Origin: H17-190 sp034435615
Lineage (GTDB): Bacteria > Chloroflexota > Dehalococcoidia > SM23-28-2 > HRBIN24
NCBI GenBank assembly: GCA_034435615.1
Contig: DAOTWZ010000053.1
Coordinates: 1 to 38,820, forward strand
Reading direction: 5' to 3'
Length of the DNA: 38,820 bases
Below are positions 1 through 7,623 of this stretch, piece after piece; the first letter of the stretch is position 1; the number at the start of each line of letters is the position of its first letter. A program made the translations under genes and the position numbers. The notes below the pieces were generated by a model. The model worked only from the letters and a program-made list of their open reading frames with translations. It did not search any database and was not told the DNA's origin.

Positions 1-2298
1 GGTGGGTGAGGGCTTGGGGGTGGGGGTGGGCGTAGGCGTGGGAGTGGGCACGGGGGTCGGCGTGGGGGTAGGGGTAGGCGTCACCTCGGGCTCCACGCCG
101 CCGGTGGGAGAGCGACAGAGGCCGGCCTTGGTCACCGGGACGTCCTTCACGAAGACCTCCATAGTGCCACCACACTCGGCGAAGATGACGTCCGGCGGCA
201 CGGGGAAGGCACGGGGCGGCAGCCCCAGATAGTTGTGGGCCTGACGCATGAACTGCCGCCACATGGGCCCCGAGCCGGCGAAGCTGAAGGCGCCCTCCGC
301 CATGGGGGTGCCATCGGTGTTGCCCATCCAGACGCCCACCACCAGGTCAGTGGAGTAGCCGATGACGACGTTGTCCCGGAAGGAGTGCTCGGTGCCCGTC
401 TTGGCCGCCACGGGACGGTCGATGGTGAGGTTGCTCCAGGGGACGCCGTTCTTGGAGAGGATGTCGGTGATGAGGTAGGCGAAGCCGGGGCGCACTACCT
501 GCTGGGACTGGGGCTTGTATTCGTAGAGGACCTTGCCGCTGCGATCCTCGATGCGCAGGACGGGCGCGGGGTCGAGGCGACGGTAGCCCTCCGGCAGGCC
601 GTCCTGGACGGTGGGCATCCCCACCATCGTCCCCAGGTTGGCCAGGACGGAGTAAGCGTAGGTCATGTCCACCAGGCGGACCTCGCAGGTGCCCAGGGTG
701 AAGCGGTCGCCGCAGAAGCGCTGGGTGATGGGGGTCTGGCAGTCAGCGGCGCCGTGGGTGTTGGTCACGGTGACGCCGAGACGGACGGAGGTGCGGGTGA
801 CGTTGCTCAGCCCGACGGCCATGAGGGTGCGGACGGCGGCCGTGTTGACGGACTCGGAGAGGGCGCGGCGCACCGTGATCTTGCCCAGGTATTGCCGGTT
901 CCAGTTCTCCACCGGCGCGGGGGGCGTGCCCGTGGTGAGGGGAGCATCGTCGATGAAGGTGGAGGGCACCCAGCCGTTCTCGAAGGCGGTCAGGTAGGTG
1001 AAGACCTTCATGGCAGAGCCGTGGGAACGACACATAGCGGCCACGTTCACGTTCCCCTGGACGTGGGGGTCGTCAGTGTTGAAGTAGTCGCGGCCGCCCA
1101 CCATGGCCAGGATCTCGCCCGTGTCGGGGCGGATGGCCACTATGGCACCGTTGTGGGCGCCGAAGCGCTCGCCTACCTGGCCGAGCACCTGGCTGACGGT
1201 CTCCTCGCCCAATAGCTGGAGCCCCAGGTCCAGGGTGGTGGTGATCCTGAGGCCGCCCTTGTCTATTATCTCTTCGCACTTGAGCCCCTCAGGGGGCTCG
1301 AAGAGGCCGTGCTGGCACATGCGGACCACCTCGCGAGCGGTGTAGTCCACGAAGTGGCCCGCCAGCTTGGGGAAGGCGGCCGGCTGGGCCTTGATCTGCT
1401 CTTGCCGGGCGGCCTCTATCTGCTCAGGGGTGATGGTGATCCCTTTCTCTTTGAGGATGGGGATCTCGTTGACCTGCTCCAGGTGCTTCAGCATCAGGTC
1501 CAGAACCTGCTGACGCCGGGCCTCGGCCCGCTCCTGGTTCTCCGGCACGGCCGGGGAGTAGCTGGCCGGCGCCTGAGGTAGGCCGGCCAGCATAGCCGCC
1601 TCCGCCAGCGTCAGGTCTTTGGCCGATTTGCGGAAGTAGTTCTGGGCAGCCGCCTCCACGCCGTAAGCGTTATTGCCGTAGAAGACCTGGTTCAGATACC
1701 ACTCCAGGATCTGGTCATCGGAGTAGTGGCGCTTCAGCTCCAGCGCCAGCACCACCTCCTTCACCTTACGGTCGATGCGGCGCTCGAAGCGCTCCTCTTC
1801 ACTGATGTAGAGGTTCTTGACGAGCTGCTGGGTGATGGAGCTGCCGCCGGAGCCGGCCAGGAAGCCGGGGCCGAAGGGCGTGAAATTCTCCAGGAAGGCC
1901 CGGGCCAGCCCCCGGAAGTTCACGCCCGGGTTCTCGTAGAAGCTGGCGTCCTCGGTGGCTATGGTAGCGGCGACGAGGTAAGGGGAGACCTCGGAGAGGG
2001 GGACCGGGCGGTAGAGGCCCCCAATAGGGTCCGCCCCGCGATAGAGGAACTCGCCGTTACGATCGTAGAAGCTGCTGCTCTGCCAGTCCATCTGGGCGAT
2101 GAGCTGGTCAGGCGGGACCATGCCGTTGGCGTAGGAACGGTAGACGGCATAGGCAGCGCCGGCGCCCGCCCCCATCAGGGCCAGGCAGAGCAGGAAGACG
2201 ACCCCCAGGGCCGCCCACCAGCGGGCGCGGCCGGCGCTGGCCGTCTGCACGCGGGCCCGGCGCAGCCGCGCCCGACGTTGTCGCAGCACTCTATTCAT
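1..2298 (-). CDS. Class A penicillin-binding protein (PBP1A-type), C-terminus cut by window edge
   Basis: Bifunctional peptidoglycan glycosyltransferase/transpeptidase acting outside the membrane; 766 codons are visible. A basic cytoplasmic N-terminus and one membrane segment (about residues 28-50) precede the glycosyltransferase domain, which shows EDASFYENPG, a QQLVKNLY motif and the stretch ILEWYLNQVFYG. The transpeptidase domain has the nucleophile motif SAMK (Ser428), SVN within SESVNTAAV, and KTGT. After the transpeptidase domain the chain ends in an alternating Thr-Pro tail that makes the first ~90 bases a G-rich GTGGG-like repeat; the stop codon lies outside the window. The ATG overlaps the stop of the upstream methyltransferase as ATGA, implying translational coupling. 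Assignment is from motifs and domain order; PBP1A rather than another class A PBP is the likelier label. Confidence 0.93.
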   Translation of the reverse strand, partial: MNRVLRQRRARLRRARVQTASAGRARWWAALGVVFLLCLALMGAGAGAAYAVYRSYANGMVPPDQLIAQMDWQSSSFYDRNGEFLYRGADPIGGLYRPVPLSEVSPYLVAATIATEDASFYENPGVNFRGLARAFLENFTPFGPGFLAGSGGSSITQQLVKNLYISEEERFERRIDRKVKEVVLALELKRHYSDDQILEWYLNQVFYGNNAYGVEAAAQNYFRKSAKDLTLAEAAMLAGLPQAPASYSPAVPENQERAEARRQQVLDLMLKHLEQVNEIPILKEKGITITPEQIEAARQEQIKAQPAAFPKLAGHFVDYTAREVVRMCQHGLFEPPEGLKCEEIIDKGGLRITTTLDLGLQLLGEETVSQVLGQVGERFGAHNGAIVAIRPDTGEILAMVGGRDYFNTDDPHVQGNVNVAAMCRSHGSAMKVFTYLTAFENGWVPSTFIDDAPLTTGTPPAPVENWNRQYLGKITVRRALSESVNTAAVRTLMAVGLSNVTRTSVRLGVTVTNTHGAADCQTPITQRFCGDRFTLGTCEVRLVDMTYAYSVLANLGTMVGMPTVQDGLPEGYRRLDPAPVLRIEDRSGKVLYEYKPQSQQVVRPGFAYLITDILSKNGVPWSNLTIDRPVAAKTGTEHSFRDNVVIGYSTDLVVGVWMGNTDGTPMAEGAFSFAGSGPMWRQFMRQAHNYLGLPPRAFPVPPDVIFAECGGTMEVFVKDVPVTKAGLCRSPTGGVEPEVTPTPTPTPTPVPTPTPTPTPTPKPSPT

Positions 2299-3038
2299 TC
2301 TTCCCTTATAAGAACAACGAAATGGGACAGCCCGAAGATCCTCAGGGGCGTCATTTCCAGCCTCTGGAGGGCTCTCAGGCCCCGCCCCAGGAGGGGACGA
2401 CGCGCCGCCACGTGGTCGAACCCCGGGAGCACCTGGGTATGGACGAGGGGGCGCAGGGGCAGGCCCTGCCAGAGGCGACGCAGGCCGGCCGCGGTGTAGA
2501 CGCGGGCATGGGGGACGAGCCTGTCCCGCAGGAAGTCCGGCAGGTAGTTGACCAGAGGGATGTTGCCGAAGACGTAGCGCCGGCCCAGGAAGATGCCGTG
2601 GGTCTCAAAGGGGTAGAGACGGTTGGGGCAGAAGATGACGATGTGCCCTCCCGGCGCCACCACGCGGCAGGCCTCCCGCAGGGTGGCGGCGTCATCGCTC
2701 ACGTGCTCTATGACCTCGTGCAGGAGGGCCACGTGGAAGGCGCCGTCGCGGAAGGGAAGGGCCTCGCCCACCGCCTGCACCAGGCCTGGCAGCTCCTGGC
2801 TGGCCACCAGCAGCCGCTCCCGGTCCAGCTCTATGCCGTAGACGTAGTCCGAGAGCTGGCGCAGCCGCCGCACGAACATACCCACCCCACAGCCGATGTC
2901 CAGGATGCGCCGCCCCTCCAGGGGGACGTAGCGCCGCAGCAGGGCCAGGCGTCGCTCCAGGCCGGCCGTCCAGACCTGGCTGGGGTGGCCTAGGGTGGCG
3001 CGTTTGTCAGCGGTAGGGGGGCGGGCGCTGCCAGCCAT
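2295..3038 (-). CDS. Class I SAM-dependent methyltransferase
   Basis: A 247-residue protein with a Rossmann-type methyltransferase fold. The SAM-binding motif I reads ILDIGCGVGMF, followed by an acidic strand end (YGIELDRE) and the post-motif LLHEVIEHVSD, typical of the Methyltransf_11/UbiG-like group. The C-terminal third is hydrophobic and basic and gives no substrate clue. The open frame extends upstream to 3230, but that part is antisense to gatC and looks non-coding, so I place the start at the ATG at 3038; no strong ribosome binding site is visible there. The stop overlaps the PBP start by four bases (ATGA). Pairing with a penicillin-binding protein hints at an envelope role (lipid or glycan methylation), but this is inference. 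Confidence 0.8.
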   Translation of the reverse strand: MAGSARPPTADKRATLGHPSQVWTAGLERRLALLRRYVPLEGRRILDIGCGVGMFVRRLRQLSDYVYGIELDRERLLVASQELPGLVQAVGEALPFRDGAFHVALLHEVIEHVSDDAATLREACRVVAPGGHIVIFCPNRLYPFETHGIFLGRRYVFGNIPLVNYLPDFLRDRLVPHARVYTAAGLRRLWQGLPLRPLVHTQVLPGFDHVAARRPLLGRGLRALQRLEMTPLRIFGLSHFVVLIREE

Positions 3039-3091
3039 GTCAGGCGGTGCCGCAGGTATACCCTTCGTGGTAGCCCATGCTCCGACTCGTC

Positions 3092-3139
3092 TATAATAAA
3101 TCGGCGAAGAGGGGGGCGCCAGCGCCCCGAGGAGGCCCG
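3092..3139 (+). promoter_or_regulatory. gatC leader: -10 box, 5' hairpin and Shine-Dalgarno
   Basis: A consensus TATAAT lies at 3092-3097 without a clear -35. A GC hairpin follows at 3113-3128 (GGGGCG, loop CCAG, CGCCCC), then the strong ribosome binding site GAGGAGG five bases before the gatC ATG. The start site predicted from the -10 would put the hairpin at the very 5' end of the mRNA, where it could stabilise it. The inverse of the -10 (TATTAT) could serve the divergent methyltransferase. Inference from sequence only. Confidence 0.4.
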
Positions 3140-3140
3140 C

Positions 3141-3431
3141 ATGCCCATAGACCGTGAGCAGGTAGTCCATATAGCCCGGCTGGCTCGCGTCGGCCTCACG
3201 GAGGAGGACATAGCCAAGTTCCAGGAGCAACTCTCCCAGATACTGGACTACTTTCAGGTGCTAGAGGAGCTGGACACCGCCGAGGTGCCCCCCACCTCTC
3301 ACGTCCTCCCCCTCCAGAACGTGATGCGGGAGGACGAGCCCCGCCCCAGCCTCTCTCCCGAGGAGGTGCTGGCCAACGCTCCCCGCCGGGAGGGGGACTA
3401 CTTCCAGGTGCGGGCCGTATTCGAGGAGTGA
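3141..3431 (+). CDS. gatC: Asp-tRNA(Asn)/Glu-tRNA(Gln) amidotransferase subunit C
   Basis: A 96-residue GatC, the small subunit that wraps around GatA and helps hold GatB in the GatCAB amidotransferase, which converts misacylated Glu-tRNA(Gln) and Asp-tRNA(Asn) to the correct amidated forms. Family features are visible: VVHIARLARVGLTEEDIAKF, the ILDYFQVLEELDT helix, the PP-S-H-V-LPLQNVMRED loop and the C-terminal DYFQVRAVFEE. Length is normal. The ATG has a GAGGAGG ribosome binding site. It is followed 21 bases later by gatA. gatB is not in this window. Confidence 0.97.
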   Translation: MPIDREQVVHIARLARVGLTEEDIAKFQEQLSQILDYFQVLEELDTAEVPPTSHVLPLQNVMREDEPRPSLSPEEVLANAPRREGDYFQVRAVFEE

Positions 3432-3452
3432 GGAGGTCGGAGGCGTCCCCGC

Positions 3453-4925
3453 ATGACCTATTCCACTGAGCTGGTCAGGCTGACGCTCCACGAGGCGGCG
3501 GAGCTGCTGGCCCGTCGTCAGATCTCAGCCCGGGAACTGACGGAGGCAACCCTGGAGCGTCTCCAAGAGGTGAACGGGAGGCTCAACGCCTTCATCACCG
3601 TCACCGCCGACCTGGCCCTGGCGCAGGCCGAGGAGGCGGACCGCCGCCTCTCCCGCGGCGAGGCGACCCCGCTCACCGGCATCCCCGCCGCCATCAAGGA
3701 CAACATCTGCACCCGTGGCGTCCTCACCACCTGCGGCTCACGCATCCTCCACAACTTCGTCCCCCCCTACGACGCCACGGTGATCCAGAAGCTGCAGCGG
3801 GCCGGCCTGGTGATGCTGGGCAAGACCAACATGGACGAGTTCGCCATGGGCTCCTCGGGGGAGAACTCGGCCTACGGGCCGACCCGCAACCCCTGGGACG
3901 AGGAGCGAGTGCCCGGCGGCTCCTCCTCCGGCTCCGCCGCCGCCGTAGCCGCTGACGCCTGCTTCTACGCCCTGGGGAGCGACACTGGCGGCAGCATCCG
4001 TCAGCCAGCCTCCCTCTGCGGCGTGGTGGGGCTCAAGCCTACCTACGGCCGCGTCTCCCGTTACGGACTGGTGGCCTTCGCCTCCTCCCTGGACCAGATC
4101 GGCCCCCTCACCAAGGACGTGCGGGACGCTGCCCTCGTCCTCCAGGCCATCTCCGGCCACGACCCCAACGACTCCACCTCCGCCCCGGTGGAGGTGCCGG
4201 ACTACGCCGCCTCTCTGGTGCCGGACGTCAGGGGGCTGCGCATCGGCGTGCCGCGGGAGTACTTGGGGGAGGGGATAGAGGAAGGCTCCAGGCGGGCCGT
4301 CCTGGCCGCCATCGCCCGCCTGGAGGAGCTGGGCGCCCTGGTGGACTGGGAGGCCTCCCTCCCCAGCACGCCTTACGCCCTCGCCTGCTATTACATCGTC
4401 GCCCCCAGCGAGGCCTCCGCCAACCTGGCCCGTTACGATGGCGTCAAGTACGGCTACGCCTACACCGAGGGCGCCTCCATGTGGGAGGAGATGGAGAAGA
4501 CACGTCAGCTCGGCTTCGGCGACGAGGTGAAGCGGCGCATCATGCTGGGCACCTACGCCCTCTCCGCTGGCTACTACGATGCCTACTACCTGAAGGCCCT
4601 GAAGGTGCGCACCCTCATCCGCCGCGAGTTCGAGGCCGCCTTCCAGCGCTACGACGTCCTGGTGACGCCCGTCTCCCCCACGCCCGCCTTCCGCCTGGGC
4701 GAGAAGGCCCAGGATCCCCTTCAGATGTACCTGAGCGACGTCTTCACCATCCCGGTGAACATCGCCGGGCTGCCGGCCATCTCCGTCCCCTGCGGCCTCA
4801 GTCAGGGGCTCCCCGTCGGGCTCCAGATCATCGGCCGTCCCTTCGACGAGCCCACCGTCCTGCGGGTGGCCTACGCCTACGAGCAGGCGACGGAGTGGCG
4901 GGGCCTGAGAGGAGGGGCATCATGA
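3453..4925 (+). CDS. gatA: Asp-tRNA(Asn)/Glu-tRNA(Gln) amidotransferase subunit A
   Basis: A 490-residue amidase-signature protein that hydrolyses glutamine and channels ammonia to GatB. The Ser-cisSer-Lys catalytic triad is visible: Lys82 in AAIKDNIC, Ser157 in the glycine/serine loop GGSSSGSAAA, and Ser181 in GSDTGGSIRQPAS, each offset by three from the Staphylococcus GatA numbering. Other GatA signatures are GKTNMDEFAMGSSGENSAYG and VGLKPTYGRVSRYGL, and length is standard. It forms an operon with gatC upstream and overlaps the MOSC gene downstream by four bases (ATGA). High confidence. Confidence 0.97.
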   Translation: MTYSTELVRLTLHEAAELLARRQISARELTEATLERLQEVNGRLNAFITVTADLALAQAEEADRRLSRGEATPLTGIPAAIKDNICTRGVLTTCGSRILHNFVPPYDATVIQKLQRAGLVMLGKTNMDEFAMGSSGENSAYGPTRNPWDEERVPGGSSSGSAAAVAADACFYALGSDTGGSIRQPASLCGVVGLKPTYGRVSRYGLVAFASSLDQIGPLTKDVRDAALVLQAISGHDPNDSTSAPVEVPDYAASLVPDVRGLRIGVPREYLGEGIEEGSRRAVLAAIARLEELGALVDWEASLPSTPYALACYYIVAPSEASANLARYDGVKYGYAYTEGASMWEEMEKTRQLGFGDEVKRRIMLGTYALSAGYYDAYYLKALKVRTLIRREFEAAFQRYDVLVTPVSPTPAFRLGEKAQDPLQMYLSDVFTIPVNIAGLPAISVPCGLSQGLPVGLQIIGRPFDEPTVLRVAYAYEQATEWRGLRGGAS

Positions 4926-5434
4926 GGGAGGGCTCCACCGGCACCGTCCTGGCCGTCTGCCTGAGCCCGCGGGGCGGCATACCCAAGTACCCTCAGGAGC
5001 AGGTGAGCGTCGGCCCCCACGGCGTGGAGGGTGACTACCACTGCGGCGCCTTCCGCGTCAGCAGCCGCACCGGCCAGCGTCTCCCCAACCTGCGACAGGT
5101 CTCCGTGTGCGCCCAGGAGGTCTACGATGAACTGGAGACCACGCTGGGCGTGCGCATACCGCCTGGAGGCTTCTCCGAGAACGTCCTGGTGCAGGGCCTG
5201 GGCGACCTGAGCGACCTGCAACCGGGCGACCTGCTGCGCTTCTCCTCCGGCGTCGTCCTGGAGGTGACGGGGCAGAACGTCCCCTGCGCCAATCTGATGG
5301 TCTATCATCCCCTGGTGCCGCGCCTCGTCTACGGGCGGCGGGGCGTGGTGGCCATCGTGCGAACGCCCGGCGCCCTCCGCGCCGGGGACACGGTGGAGGT
5401 CGTCCCCTCCAGCCAGCGGGCCGTCCGTCCCTGA
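4922..5434 (+). CDS. Stand-alone MOSC-domain protein
   Basis: A 170-residue protein consisting of one MOSC domain, the fold found at the C-terminus of molybdenum cofactor sulfurases and in YiiM/YuaD-type proteins, which handle activated sulfur or molybdopterin ligands. Family marks are the VGPHGVEGDYH segment (His40), the GFSENVLVQGL region, LQPGDLLRF, and the conserved cysteine Cys122 in GQNVPCANL. The ATG overlaps the gatA stop (ATGA), so it is co-translated with gatCA although no functional link to tRNA amidation is known. The open frame continues upstream inside gatA, but that part is an out-of-frame shadow. The substrate cannot be told from sequence. Confidence 0.85.
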   Translation: MREGSTGTVLAVCLSPRGGIPKYPQEQVSVGPHGVEGDYHCGAFRVSSRTGQRLPNLRQVSVCAQEVYDELETTLGVRIPPGGFSENVLVQGLGDLSDLQPGDLLRFSSGVVLEVTGQNVPCANLMVYHPLVPRLVYGRRGVVAIVRTPGALRAGDTVEVVPSSQRAVRP

Positions 5435-5565
5435 AACACAGCGCCAGGGCGGAACCGTCGCTCGACGGCGCCGTTTCTAATTCGAGGGATGACAAATCAG
5501 GGGACACTTTGCTACCATCTTGACAAAGTTTCCCTTTATGGCTACCTGAGCGGGAGGACGCAGAG
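5435..5565 (+). promoter_or_regulatory. Intergenic: weak terminator then aminotransferase promoter region
   Basis: After the MOSC stop there is a short hairpin (CCGTC at 5455-5459, loop GCTC, GACGG at 5464-5468) followed by a modest T-containing stretch. Two candidate promoters follow: ATGACA at 5489-5494 with TACCAT at 5513-5518 (18-base spacer), and a perfect -35 TTGACA at 5520-5525 with only a poor -10 (TACCTG at 5543). The region is AT-richer than its flanks. A GGGAGG ribosome binding site sits at 5552-5557, eight bases before the GTG start. Confidence 0.4.
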
Positions 5566-6747
5566 GTGAGCGAAGGCCCGGCTGTCTCCGGTGGAACCTT
5601 TATCTCGCGCAAGGTGCAGGCCATACCATCGTCCGGCATACGTCGCTTCTTCGAGCTCATCGCCTCCATGGACGGCGTCGTATCCCTGGGCGTGGGGGAG
5701 CCGGACTTCGTAACGCCGGAGGCCTTCTCACAGGCCGCCTTCCGGGCCGTGGCGGACGGCCACACCCACTACACCTCCAACTACGGCCTCCTGGAGCTGC
5801 GGGAGGCCCTGGCCGAGCACCTGGAGAGGCTCTACGGCGTCCGCTATGACCCGGAGAGCGAGATCATCATCACCGTGGGAGTGAGCGAGGGCCTCCTGCT
5901 GGCCACCCATGCCCTCCTCGACCCGGGCGACGAGATGCTCTGTCCCGACCCTTACTACGTGGCCTACCTGCCCGTCTGCGTCCTGGCCGGCGCCACCTTC
6001 GTGCCGGTGCCCACCCACTTCGAGGACGATTTCCGCCTGCGGCCGGAGGAGCTGGAGGCCCGCATCACCCCCCGGAGCAAGGCCCTCCTGCTGGGCTACC
6101 CGGCCAACCCCACCGGGGCCCAGATGAGCCGTGAGGAGCTCTACGCCATCGCCCAGGTGGCGGAGCGACACGACCTCATCGTCATCTCTGACGAGATATA
6201 CGACCGTCTGGTCTACAAGATGCCGCACACCTGCTTCGCCTCCCTGCCCGGCATGAAGGAGCGGACGGTGCTTCTGGGCGGCTTCTCCAAGGCCTACGCC
6301 CTCACCGGCTGGCGGGTGGGCTGGGCCTGCGCCCCTGCCCCCATCCTGGAGGCGATGATGAAGGTGCACCAGTACGTCATCATGTCCGCCCCCACGCCCA
6401 GCCAGTACGCCGCCCTGGCCGCTCTGCGAGAGGGAGAGGCGGAGTGCCAGCGCATGGTGGCGGACTTCGCCGAGCGCCGCCGCTTCGTGGCGGGGGCGCT
6501 GCAGGAGATGGGGCTCCCCTTCTCGCCCCCCATGGGGGCCTTCTACGTCTTCCCCAGCGTCCGTCACACCGGCATGGACGACGTCCAGTTTGCCGAGGCG
6601 CTGCTGAGGGAGGAGAAGGTGGCCGTCATCCCGGGCTCCGCCTTCGGCGAGGGCGGACGGGGCCACGTGCGCATCTGCTATGCCGCCCCCTGGCCCCACC
6701 TGCAGGAGGCCATGGAGCGGATGGCGCGGTTCCTGCGTCGCCTCTAG
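5566..6747 (+). CDS. PLP-dependent class I/II aminotransferase (AspC/PatA-like)
   Basis: A 393-residue fold-type I aminotransferase. Visible features are SLGVGEPDF near residue 40, the TSNYGLLELREALA substrate region, NPTGA with the cofactor-contacting Asn181, VISDEIYD with Asp209, the Schiff-base lysine Lys242 in GGFSKAYALTGWR, and a C-terminal arginine in GHVRICYA that should bind the substrate carboxylate. Aspartate or aromatic/alanine transamination is likely; the exact amino donor is not decidable from sequence. The GTG start is supported by GGGAGG eight bases upstream. Its TAG stop lies in a CTAG shared with the stop of the convergent monophosphatase gene. Confidence 0.9.
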   Translation: MSEGPAVSGGTFISRKVQAIPSSGIRRFFELIASMDGVVSLGVGEPDFVTPEAFSQAAFRAVADGHTHYTSNYGLLELREALAEHLERLYGVRYDPESEIIITVGVSEGLLLATHALLDPGDEMLCPDPYYVAYLPVCVLAGATFVPVPTHFEDDFRLRPEELEARITPRSKALLLGYPANPTGAQMSREELYAIAQVAERHDLIVISDEIYDRLVYKMPHTCFASLPGMKERTVLLGGFSKAYALTGWRVGWACAPAPILEAMMKVHQYVIMSAPTPSQYAALAALREGEAECQRMVADFAERRRFVAGALQEMGLPFSPPMGAFYVFPSVRHTGMDDVQFAEALLREEKVAVIPGSAFGEGGRGHVRICYAAPWPHLQEAMERMARFLRRL

Positions 6748-7559
6748 CGCCAGAGATCGCCGCCGGCCCTGGCTACCACCTCGCGCACCGCCCCTGGCGC
6801 CCCCACCACCACCGCTTCGCTGTCGATACGGGCGGGAGCGCCCCGCCAGTCCAGGGCCAGCCCTCCCGCCTCCTCCACCAGAAGGATGCCGGCGGCCACA
6901 TCCCACGGCTTCAGGTGACAGTGCAGGTAGACGTCCAGCCGTCCGCAGGCGGCGTAGGCCAGCCCCAGCGCGGCCGAGCCCATGAGCCGGAAGCCCAGGA
7001 AGCGGGGCCACAGGGAGCGGACGAAGTCCAGCAAACGGGCCGCCCGCTCATCGTCGTAGCCCAGGTCTAGCCCCAGGAAGGAGGTGGCTATCCCCGGCGA
7101 AGTGGAGGCCCGGACCGGCGCCCCGTTGAGGAGCGTCCCCCGGCCCCGCTGGGCCACGAACTCCTCCCCGGCGATGGGCTGATAGGTGAGGGCCAGCACC
7201 GGCCGCCCGTCCCAGCACAGGGCGATGCTGTAGCAGAAGTGGGGGATACCCCGCGAGAAGTTAGTGGTGCCGTCCAGAGGGTCCACCACCCAGAGCCAGC
7301 CCTCGTCCAGGGGCGGCGGGGCGGACGTCGCCTCCTCCGCCAAGACGGGGCAGTCCGGGTACTCCCGCTGGAGAAGCTCCAGCGTCTCCCTCTGCACCAG
7401 GAGATCGGCCTCGGTGACGAAGTCACGGCGGCCCTTGGCCCGCACCTCCTGCTGGGAGCCGAAGCGCTCCCGCAGGAGCTGGCCCGCCCTTTCGGCGCAG
7501 CGCCTGGCCACCTCCAGTGCGCTGGACCCGCTACGGGAGACGGGGGTGCCTGGCGTCAC
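6744..7559 (-). CDS. Inositol-1-monophosphatase family protein
   Basis: A 271-residue Mg2+-dependent phosphatase of the IMPase/FBPase superfamily. The metal-binding residues are all present: Glu75-Glu76 after PVLA, Asp93 and Asp96 in the motif DPLDGTTNFSRG, and Asp220 in KPWDVAAGILLVEEAGG. Members act on inositol phosphates, fructose-1,6-bisphosphate, PAP/PAPS or histidinol phosphate; sequence alone does not decide, though the WDVAAG form is commonest in inositol monophosphatases. The start is a GTG with no strong ribosome binding site. It lies 64 bases downstream of argS on the same strand and converges on the aminotransferase gene with a four-base overlap. Confidence 0.9.
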   Translation of the reverse strand: MTPGTPVSRSGSSALEVARRCAERAGQLLRERFGSQQEVRAKGRRDFVTEADLLVQRETLELLQREYPDCPVLAEEATSAPPPLDEGWLWVVDPLDGTTNFSRGIPHFCYSIALCWDGRPVLALTYQPIAGEEFVAQRGRGTLLNGAPVRASTSPGIATSFLGLDLGYDDERAARLLDFVRSLWPRFLGFRLMGSAALGLAYAACGRLDVYLHCHLKPWDVAAGILLVEEAGGLALDWRGAPARIDSEAVVVGAPGAVREVVARAGGDLWR

Positions 7560-7623
7560 GCCGACCCCCGGACGGGGATGGGCGACCTCTCCAACGGTGG
7601 GGCGAGCACGACGACGGCCATCC

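Noticed and set aside
1..90. CRISPR-like or minisatellite repeat
   Set aside because: The repeats are too short and degenerate, with no spacers; they encode the Thr-Pro tail of the PBP.
2..2499. Long plus-strand open frames opposite the penicillin-binding protein gene
   Set aside because: They are antisense shadows; the minus strand encodes all PBP motifs in a single frame.
3039..3230. 64-codon N-terminal extension of the methyltransferase
   Set aside because: It is antisense to gatC, shows no methyltransferase homology and the protein is complete from 3038.
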